Origin: an uncultured Lachnospiraceae bacterium
Lineage (GTDB): Bacteria; Bacillota; Clostridia; Lachnospirales; Lachnospiraceae
Direction: 5' to 3'
DNA: 64,000 nucleotides
Assembly: GCA_947178125.1 (NCBI GenBank)
Contig: CAMWXB010000008.1
Span: forward strand, 1-64,000
The notes under the pieces are model-generated. The model searched no databases and was not told where the DNA came from. It saw only the letters and a program-made list of their open reading frames with translations. Made by a program: the position numbers and the translations under genes. This document shows, piece by piece, positions 57,107-64,000 of the stretch. Each line of letters begins with the position of its first letter. Positions within the stretch are counted from its first letter, which is position 1.

Positions 57107-58413
57107 GCAGAGTTATTGTAGCTGGCGGCGGCGCCGCCGGAATGATGGCCGCCCTCAGTGCGGCAGAACAGGGGCATCATGTGCTTTTGCTGGAACAGAA
57201 TGAAAAGCTTGGGAAAAAGCTTTTTATTACGGGTAAAGGCAGATGCAATGTGACCAATGCCTGTGAGATGGACAAGCTGTTTGAAAATGTGATTACCAAT
57301 CCAAAATTTTTGTACAGTGCTTTTTATAGATTTGACAATAGAAAAATGATGGCTTTATTGGAGGAAGCGGGATGCCCGTTGAAGACAGAAAGAGGAGAGC
57401 GGGTCTTTCCCGCTTCTGACCATTCTTCAGACATTATCGCGGCCATGCAGCGTCTTTTGAAGAAAAACGGCGTGGAAGTCCGTCTGCATACGAAGGTGCA
57501 GAGGATTTTGACAGAAGCGTTTCAGCGAGAACAGCTTGCGGCGGAGAAATTCTCTGCAGAGCCGTCTGCGAAGACAAAGGCGGTAAAAGAGATGCTGCCT
57601 GTGCGTGTCAGCGGCGTCTGTCTTTCCGATGGAACAAAAGAGGAAGCGGATGCGGTCATCCTGGCTACAGGTGGGATTTCCTATCCTTCTACGGGCTCGA
57701 CAGGAGACGGTTATCGGATGGCCGAAGAGGTAGGCCATACAAGAAAGAACTGCATACCGGCGCTCGTGCCGTTGACGATTTCGGAAGAATGGTGCAGTTC
57801 TCTTCAGGGATTGGCTTTGAAAAATGTCAGGCTGACAATGTTCGAGGGAGTAAAAAAGCGGTATGAAGGGTTTGGAGAGATGCTTTTTACGCATTTCGGA
57901 GTGAGCGGGCCGCTCGTGTTGAGTGCCAGCAGCTTTTACGGGAAATGTAAGAAAAAAGAAGAGGTTTTTCTGGAATTGGATTTAAAGCCGGCGCTGTCGG
58001 ATGAACAGCTGGATAAAAGGCTTCTGCGGGATTTTGAAGAAAATCAAAATAAGCAGTTCAAGAATGCCTTAAACGGTTTGTTTCCGGGCAGGCTCATACC
58101 GGTCATGATAGGACTGTCCGGTATTATGCCGGAGAAAAAGATACATGAGATTACGAGAGAAGAGAGAAAAAAACTTCTGGAACTGACGAAGCATTTGAAG
58201 CTTCATGTAACGGGCACAAGAGGATTGTCTGAAGCGGTCATAACGCAGGGCGGAATTTCTGTCAGGGAAGTAAATCCTTCCACGATGGAATCCAAACTCG
58301 TAAAAGATCTGTATTTTGCCGGAGAGATGTTAGATGTGGATGCGCTGACAGGCGGTTTTAATCTGCAGATCGCATGGTCAACAGGACATCTTGCGGGTGT
58401 CAGCATAGATTGA
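57103..58413 (+). CDS. HI0933/YhiN-family NAD(P)/FAD-dependent oxidoreductase
   Basis: VAGGGAAGMMAALSAAEQG, KLFITGKGRCNVTNA, GGFNLQIAWSTGHLAG. Confidence 0.95.
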   Translation: MSRVIVAGGGAAGMMAALSAAEQGHHVLLLEQNEKLGKKLFITGKGRCNVTNACEMDKLFENVITNPKFLYSAFYRFDNRKMMALLEEAGCPLKTERGERVFPASDHSSDIIAAMQRLLKKNGVEVRLHTKVQRILTEAFQREQLAAEKFSAEPSAKTKAVKEMLPVRVSGVCLSDGTKEEADAVILATGGISYPSTGSTGDGYRMAEEVGHTRKNCIPALVPLTISEEWCSSLQGLALKNVRLTMFEGVKKRYEGFGEMLFTHFGVSGPLVLSASSFYGKCKKKEEVFLELDLKPALSDEQLDKRLLRDFEENQNKQFKNALNGLFPGRLIPVMIGLSGIMPEKKIHEITREERKKLLELTKHLKLHVTGTRGLSEAVITQGGISVREVNPSTMESKLVKDLYFAGEMLDVDALTGGFNLQIAWSTGHLAGVSID

Positions 58414-58417
58414 ATGT

Positions 58418-58437
58418 CTGCGGCCTAAAGGCCGCAG
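58418..58437 (+). repeat. perfect intergenic hairpin just after stop codon
   Basis: CTGCGGCC-TAAA-GGCCGCAG. Confidence 0.6.
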
Positions 58438-58451
58438 GTCGAGAGAAAGGT

Positions 58452-59132
58452 ATGGTTATCAGTATGGGATATAATATTGCAATAGACGGACCTGCAGGCG
58501 CGGGAAAAAGCACGATCGCCAAAAGGGCTGCAAAAGCGCTTGGCTTTATTTATGTGGATACCGGGGCGATGTATCGTGCAATGGGAATCTTTTTGATGCG
58601 CGAAGGCGTAGATATGGCGGATGCGGCAGCCATCAGTGCAAAGTGCAGAGAGGCGGACATTACAATCCGTTATGAGAACGGCGAGCAGGTCGTTTATCTG
58701 AACGGAGAGAATGTGAACGGTGTCATTCGGAGCGAGCAGGCGGGAACCATGGCATCCCTGACGAGCCAGAATCCCGATGTCCGTAAAAAACTCGTGGAGT
58801 TACAGCAGAAGCTGGCCGCGGATGCGGATGTGGTAATGGACGGAAGGGATATCGGAACCTGTGTTCTTCCGAATGCCCAGGTGAAGGTCTATCTGACAGC
58901 TGGCAGCAAGGTGCGGGCGATGCGCCGGTACAACGAACTGACGGCTAAAGGGGAAGCCTGCGATATCGATATCATCGAAAAGGATATCATCGAACGGGAC
59001 CATCAGGATATGACGCGGGAGATTTCGCCGCTGCGGCAGGCGGAGGATGCCGTTTTGATCGATTCTTCTGATATGACGATAGAGGAAGTCGCAGCGCAGA
59101 TCATCGCGCTGGCAAAGAAGCAGGCAGATTAG
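58452..59132 (+). CDS. cmk: cytidylate kinase
   Basis: IAIDGPAGAGKSTIAKRAAKALGFIYVDTGAMYRA; MDGRDIGTCVLPNA. Confidence 0.96.
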   Translation: MVISMGYNIAIDGPAGAGKSTIAKRAAKALGFIYVDTGAMYRAMGIFLMREGVDMADAAAISAKCREADITIRYENGEQVVYLNGENVNGVIRSEQAGTMASLTSQNPDVRKKLVELQQKLAADADVVMDGRDIGTCVLPNAQVKVYLTAGSKVRAMRRYNELTAKGEACDIDIIEKDIIERDHQDMTREISPLRQAEDAVLIDSSDMTIEEVAAQIIALAKKQAD

Positions 59133-59148
59133 GATTGGAGATTTGTGC

Positions 59149-59997
59149 ATGGAAGTCATTTTAGCTGAAAAGGCGGGATTCTGTTTTGGCGTAAAGCGTG
59201 CTGTGGAGACAGTATACGAACAGGCAGGGACGGATGGGAAAATTTATACATACGGCCCGATTATCCATAATGAAGAAGTCGTAAAGGATTTGGAAAAAAA
59301 AGGGGTTCATGCCATTGCATCGGAGGCGGAACTGGAAACAATAGTGGAAGGGACGGTCGTAATACGTTCCCATGGCGTGTCGGAAGCTATTTGTGAGAAA
59401 ATAGAAAGACAGGGGCTGCGCTGTGTGGACGCTACCTGTCCTTTTGTGAAAAGAATTCATGATATCGTGAGCAAAGAGAGTGCGGCAGGACGTCAGATTG
59501 TCGTGATCGGCAATGCCGGGCATCCGGAAGTTGAAGGAATTCTCGGCTGGTGCAGGACGCCTGCAATCGTGATAGAATCGCTGGAAGAGGCTGAAAAATT
59601 CCGGTATGAAGGGGAAAAAGAACTGTGCATTGTGTCACAGACGACATATAACTACAATAAATTTCAAGATATAGTTGAAATTTTTGAACAAAAAGGTTAC
59701 AATGTTATTGTTGTGAATACTATATGTAACGCAACGGAAGTAAGACAGACCGAAGCAAAGAAGATAGCATCTCAGGTTGATGTGATGATAGTAATAGGTG
59801 GGAATCATAGTTCCAATACGCAGAAATTATATGAAATCTGTAAGAAGGAGTGTGAGAACACATATTTTATACAGACATTGGATGACTTGTATTTAGAGTT
59901 ACCTGAATCTGTCCGGCTGGTAGGTATTACAGCAGGGGCCTCTACCCCGAACAATATTATTGAGGAGGTTCAAAATTATGTCAGAATTAACTTTTGA
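59149..59997 (+). CDS. ispH: 4-hydroxy-3-methylbut-2-enyl diphosphate reductase
   Basis: EVILAEKAGFCFGVKRAVE, VDATCPFVKRIH, GGNHSSNTQKLYEIC, TAGASTPNNIIEEV. Confidence 0.97.
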   Translation: MEVILAEKAGFCFGVKRAVETVYEQAGTDGKIYTYGPIIHNEEVVKDLEKKGVHAIASEAELETIVEGTVVIRSHGVSEAICEKIERQGLRCVDATCPFVKRIHDIVSKESAAGRQIVVIGNAGHPEVEGILGWCRTPAIVIESLEEAEKFRYEGEKELCIVSQTTYNYNKFQDIVEIFEQKGYNVIVVNTICNATEVRQTEAKKIASQVDVMIVIGGNHSSNTQKLYEICKKECENTYFIQTLDDLYLELPESVRLVGITAGASTPNNIIEEVQNYVRINF

Positions 59998-61111
59998 ACA
60001 AATGTTAGAAGAGTCTTTAAAGACAATACACACAGGGGAGGTTGTTGAAGGTACAGTCATTGATGTTAAGCCGGAAGAGATTGTTCTCAATATCGGATAT
60101 AAATCAGATGGTATCCTGACAAGAAACGAATATACAAATGAACCAAATGTAGATTTGACGACCGTAGTAAAACCCGGTGACACAATGGAAGTAAAGGTAT
60201 TGAAGGTAAATGACGGAGAAGGACAAGTCCTTCTTACTTATAAACGTCTTGCCGCAGACAGAGGTAATAAGAGGATTGAAGAGGCATATAATAATAAAGA
60301 AGTGCTGACGGCGAAAGTCGTTCAGGTACTTGACGGGGGCTTAAGCGTCGTTGTTGAGGAAGTCAGAATCTTCATTCCGGCAAGCCTCGTATCAGACAGT
60401 TATGAGAAGGACCTGACCAAATATGCCGGACAGGAAATTCAGTTTGTGATCAGCGAATACAACCCGAAGAGAAGACGTTACATTGGTGACCGTAAGCAGC
60501 TGCTTCTGGCTGAGAAAGCGGAACTGCAGAAGAAATTATTCGAAAGTATCAAAGAAGGCGATACAGTCGAAGGCGTTGTGAAGAATGTTACGGACTTTGG
60601 TGCATTTATCGATTTGGGCGGCGCTGACGGACTGCTTCATATTTCCGAGATGTCATGGGGAAGAGTGGAGAATCCTAAGAAAGTATTCAAGGTAGGCGAT
60701 AAATTGAAAGTTCTGATTAAAGAGATTTCCGGAACGAAAGTTGCGCTCAGCCTGAAATTTGAAGATGCCAATCCCTGGAAGGATGCGGCTGAGAAATATG
60801 CAGCTGGCAATGTTGTGACAGGAAGAGTTGCCAGAATGACGGATTTTGGCGCATTCATTGAATTGGAATCCGGTATTGATGCGCTGCTTCATGTATCTCA
60901 GATTTCCAAAGATCATATCGACAAGCCGTCGGATGTTCTGAAAGTGGGAGAGGAAGTAACTGCCAAAGTAGTTGATTTCAATGAGAATGATAAGAAAATC
61001 AGTCTGAGCATCAAGGCGATGCTCGCGCCGGAACCGAAGGCGGCAGAGGAAGAGGATGCCGATGTCGTGTCCGTAGATATTGACTCCGTTATCGCAAATG
61101 AAAACGAGTAA
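59978..61111 (+). CDS. rpsA: 30S ribosomal protein S1 (four S1 repeats)
   Basis: repeated S1 motifs GDTVEGVVKNVTDFGAFIDLGGADGLLHISEMSW, GNVVTGRVARMTDFGAFIELESGIDALLHVSQIS. Confidence 0.95.
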   Translation: MSELTFEQMLEESLKTIHTGEVVEGTVIDVKPEEIVLNIGYKSDGILTRNEYTNEPNVDLTTVVKPGDTMEVKVLKVNDGEGQVLLTYKRLAADRGNKRIEEAYNNKEVLTAKVVQVLDGGLSVVVEEVRIFIPASLVSDSYEKDLTKYAGQEIQFVISEYNPKRRRYIGDRKQLLLAEKAELQKKLFESIKEGDTVEGVVKNVTDFGAFIDLGGADGLLHISEMSWGRVENPKKVFKVGDKLKVLIKEISGTKVALSLKFEDANPWKDAAEKYAAGNVVTGRVARMTDFGAFIELESGIDALLHVSQISKDHIDKPSDVLKVGEEVTAKVVDFNENDKKISLSIKAMLAPEPKAAEEEDADVVSVDIDSVIANENE

Positions 61112-61166
61112 GGGAAGGTTTTCCTAAAAGCATTTTCTAAAATAAGTAAGAGAGTGGGAATCGCAT

Positions 61167-61943
61167 ATGGCATATGATTATGAATACTTCAAAAAAGCGG
61201 TTTTGGACTTGACCAAAATTGATTTGGACGCTTATAAAGAAAAACAGATGAAGCGTCGTATTGATACTTTGATTGCCAAGAACAAAATTACCGGATATGA
61301 GAATTATGTTGCGGCGCTCAAAAAAGATAATCGGATGTTCGAGGAGTTCGTTAATTATCTGACGATTAATGTTTCGGAATTTTATCGAAATCCGGATCAG
61401 TGGCAGATTATGGACAGAGAGATCATTCCCGAATTGATTCGGAAATTTGGGAAGAATCTGAAAATCTGGAGTGCAGCTTGTTCCACCGGTGATGAACCTT
61501 ATTCTCTTGTTATGGCATTTTCAAGGCATCTGCCCTTGAACCAGATTAAGATATTTGCGACGGATTTGGACAAGCAGGTCATTGCCAAGGCCAAGACGGG
61601 ATTATATGTCGAGAAGAGTATTGCCAGCGTGCCCGATGATTTTAAGAAGAAATATTTTACGAAGATTGGGCCCTCTTATCAGATTTCAAACGAAATTAAG
61701 TCGAGAGTAGAGTTTAAGGAGCATAACCTGTTAAAAGATACTTATCCGACGGATTGTCATTTAATCGTTTGCCGTAATGTTCTGATTTATTTTACGGAAG
61801 AGGCGAAAGACGAGGTATTCCGTAAGTTCCAGAAGTGCCTGAAACCGGGTGGTTTTCTGTTCATCGGAAGTACGGAGCAGATTATTAATCATAAGGAAAT
61901 TGGTTTTGAACGTAGAAATTCTTTCTTCTATGAGAAACCCTGA
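61167..61943 (+). CDS. cheR: chemotaxis protein methyltransferase CheR
   Basis: NVSEFYRNPDQW, WSAACSTGDEPYSLVM, LIVCRNVLIYFTEE, GGFLFIGSTEQI. Confidence 0.95.
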   Translation: MAYDYEYFKKAVLDLTKIDLDAYKEKQMKRRIDTLIAKNKITGYENYVAALKKDNRMFEEFVNYLTINVSEFYRNPDQWQIMDREIIPELIRKFGKNLKIWSAACSTGDEPYSLVMAFSRHLPLNQIKIFATDLDKQVIAKAKTGLYVEKSIASVPDDFKKKYFTKIGPSYQISNEIKSRVEFKEHNLLKDTYPTDCHLIVCRNVLIYFTEEAKDEVFRKFQKCLKPGGFLFIGSTEQIINHKEIGFERRNSFFYEKP

Positions 61944-61968
61944 AAATTGTAAAAGAGCATAAAGAAAG

Positions 61969-61993
61969 CGCAGGTTTGTAAACCTGCGTTTTT
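61969..61993 (+). terminator. terminator after cheR
   Basis: CGCAGGTTTGTAAACCTGCGTTTTT. Confidence 0.85.
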
Positions 61994-62022
61994 CGTTTAC
62001 ATAAAGATGTTTATTACCTCGT

Positions 62023-62065
62023 AGCAGGGAGGAATTTCTCATTTTATGAGAAATTCCTCCCTGCT
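62023..62065. repeat. perfect 20-bp inverted repeat with 3-nt loop
   Basis: AGCAGGGAGGAATTTCTCAT-TTT-ATGAGAAATTCCTCCCTGCT between convergent genes. Confidence 0.95.
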
Positions 62066-62086
62066 CGATCATAGAATGAAGGCGGA

Positions 62087-63199
62087 CTATCGCCCGGCCA
62101 TTTTGCCAAGAAGATAACCGGCATATGCGGAGAACAGCTCCCGGTCTTTTTTGCGTTCTTCAGTCAGTTCAAAGAATAATTCTTTACTCTTGTAATCCCG
62201 TTTGAAAAAGGGTTCTACCTGTACATCCCACTGTGGCAGATAGGTAGAGAATTTCCGGGTATAGCAGGTAGCGGCTGTGGCCTGTACGCGGTATGTTCTG
62301 TCAACAAAGGAAGAAACGGATTTGTGAATGGCAGTATCTTCCGCCGGCAGATAATAGTAATCTTTATAGTTAGAATAAAAATATTTCAGTTCTTCTTCAT
62401 ACACAGGCACTTTCAAGAGGCCTTCGTTCTCCTCGCCGCTAAAGCAGCATCCGTTAGAAACAGCAGAAATCGGACGGGGAAGCGCATGCGGGAAGGATAG
62501 CTTCATTAAGAGCATATGCCGTTCTTTTCCCTCGCTGTCCGGAAAGGAAGCAGCCTGGACTTTTTTGACTTTTATTTCTCCGTTGAAAAGGTCATGGTAG
62601 GCGAGCAGTGGAACGAGCTGCAGCATGCCCTCCATGTCATCGCTGTTATGCAGAATCAGCAGTTTGTAGAGATATTCCGTGGAATTTTTCACATAAGTAT
62701 GATAAATATTGATCAGCTGACCGCCGTTATATTTATCTTTCCTGCCGATGCCGAGAAAGGTCTCCAGCGTTTTCTGCTTACAGTTCGGCGTATTTAAGAA
62801 AAACTTATAAGGCGAAATTCTCCGGTATAAGTCAATTCCTTCGAAGGAGTCAAAATTGTATGGAAGCTCATATTGGCCGCATTTCTGTAATAAATAGGGC
62901 AGGTCAAAGTTGTTGCCGTTAAAATGAATCAGGTGTGTATAAGAAGATGCAAAAGCAAAAAAAGCCTCTAAAACATCCCTTTCTTCTTCATAATAATCAG
63001 CGAACCATTGTTTGATATACCAGTTCTCACCGCTGTAATAGGCGGCTCCAATCAGATAAAGGCTGGAATTTTGGGCCGTAAAGCCGGTCGTCTCAATGTC
63101 GATAAAAAGAATTTTTGTAAGCGGGGCGAGCAGTTCCAGCGGATAATTTACAGTAAAATTTTCCAATTTCTTTTTTTCAATACGCATACGCATCAACAT
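62087..63199 (-). CDS. YprB-like RNase H-fold 3'-5' exonuclease domain protein
   Basis: ILFIDIETTGFTAQNSSLYLIGAAYY (DEDD Exo I) ... HFNGNNFDLPYL. Confidence 0.9.
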   Translation of the reverse strand: MLMRMRIEKKKLENFTVNYPLELLAPLTKILFIDIETTGFTAQNSSLYLIGAAYYSGENWYIKQWFADYYEEERDVLEAFFAFASSYTHLIHFNGNNFDLPYLLQKCGQYELPYNFDSFEGIDLYRRISPYKFFLNTPNCKQKTLETFLGIGRKDKYNGGQLINIYHTYVKNSTEYLYKLLILHNSDDMEGMLQLVPLLAYHDLFNGEIKVKKVQAASFPDSEGKERHMLLMKLSFPHALPRPISAVSNGCCFSGEENEGLLKVPVYEEELKYFYSNYKDYYYLPAEDTAIHKSVSSFVDRTYRVQATAATCYTRKFSTYLPQWDVQVEPFFKRDYKSKELFFELTEERKKDRELFSAYAGYLLGKMAGR

Positions 63200-63327
63200 C
63201 CATTCATTTTATATATTTCTATAAGAACTTATCATACCATATTTTTGTGATATCTATATAAATAATATCATATTTTTTGAATTAGCAGTAGTATTTTCCG
63301 TCGAAAAATAGTATATTTACTATGTGG

Positions 63328-63503
63328 GTTTTACAGTTCATAGGACACCCGGCCGGAGCATCGTTCTCTTTGGAGGCACGCTTTCGCTCCGCGAGAAATG
63401 CAGCAGACGCTAGGCTCGAAAGAACCTCGCCAAACGCTGGCATTTCTCAAGGGCCTCCGCCAGAGAACGATGCTCCGGCCGGGTGCCCCATGAGCTGTAA
63501 AAC
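63328..63503 (-). repeat. long palindromic structured element, copy 3 (inverted orientation)
   Basis: about 42-nt arms 63328-63369 / 63462-63503; core matches copies 1 and 2 on the reverse complement. Confidence 0.9.
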
Positions 63504-63571
63504 GCAAGGGTTTTGCAAATGAGAATCGGTTCGTGTTCGCATTTGAGAATATAAGGAAAGAGGGGCAGCGA

Positions 63572-64000
63572 ATGGCAAAATTAACATTTTCGGGTGGGAT
63601 TCATCCGTATGATGGAAAAGATATTTCCAAAGATAAACCGATGAAAGAAGTGTTGCCTAAGGGCGATCTGGTCTATCCCTTATCGCAGCATATCGGTGCA
63701 CCGGCAAAAGCAATCGTGGCGAAGGGCGACCATGTACTGACCGGGCAGAAAATCGCGGAAGCGGGGGCTTTTGTATCAGCACCCATCTATGCGACGGTAT
63801 CCGGGACGGTAAAAGCGATCGAGCCGCACCGAGTTGTGACCGGAGACAATGTGATGAGCATTGTCATTGAGAATGACGGATTGTATGAAGAAGTGGAGTA
63901 TCCGGCCGTAAAGCCGCTTGATGAAATGAGCAAAGGGGAAATTGTTGAACGGATAAAGGAAGCGGGAGTCGTGGGAATGGGCGGCGCAGGTTTTCCGACT
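63572..64000 (+). CDS. rnfC: electron transport complex subunit RnfC (5' part, runs off window)
   Basis: MAKLTFSGGIHPYDGKDISKDKPMKEVLPKGDLVYPLSQHIGAPAKAIVAKGDHVLTGQKI...GVVGMGGAGFPT. Confidence 0.95.
   Translation, partial: MAKLTFSGGIHPYDGKDISKDKPMKEVLPKGDLVYPLSQHIGAPAKAIVAKGDHVLTGQKIAEAGAFVSAPIYATVSGTVKAIEPHRVVTGDNVMSIVIENDGLYEEVEYPAVKPLDEMSKGEIVERIKEAGVVGMGGAGFPT

Noticed and set aside
63322-63522. 66-aa ORF inside palindromic element copy 3
   Set aside because: Encoded entirely by the hairpin; no RBS; structure-level covariation rather than codon conservation.

Overview
The window is a gene-dense Clostridia chromosome segment, probably Lachnospiraceae judging from gene order and protein flavour (inference). 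It is almost entirely co-oriented on +. Only two confident genes are on -: the tmcAL-like gene and an YprB-like exonuclease. Recognisable core blocks are acpP-rnc-smc-ftsY; ylxM-ffh-rpsP-khpA-rimM-trmD-rplS-lepB-rbgA-lepB-rnhB-(FliK-like)-(FlhB C-domain-like)-yraN-pgeF; feoAB; sbcDC; scpAB; a biotin-dependent Na+-pumping decarboxylase operon with two carboxyltransferase subunits; and cmk-ispH-rpsA, ending in a partial rnfC. I saw no CRISPR array, tRNA/rRNA, transposase or prophage. The most interesting signal is intergenic. (1) Three very long imperfect hairpins (28.9, 43.7 and 63.3 kb; the third in inverted orientation) share a conserved core (GCGRAGGCCCTTGA...GCGGAGCGRAAGCGTGCCTYC). Their stems keep pairing although the bases differ between copies, and G.U wobbles favour one transcript strand. 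This is a candidate undescribed structured RNA or mobile palindromic element. (2) A second family of branched hairpin elements (10.5, 23.4 and 24.0 kb, with partial relatives at 30.4 and 51.75 kb) begins exactly at the stop codon of the upstream gene. Two copies bracket the FlhB-like gene, and a related hairpin forms the predicted 5' leader of feoAB. All calls come from reading the sequence; no database searches or folding programs were run.
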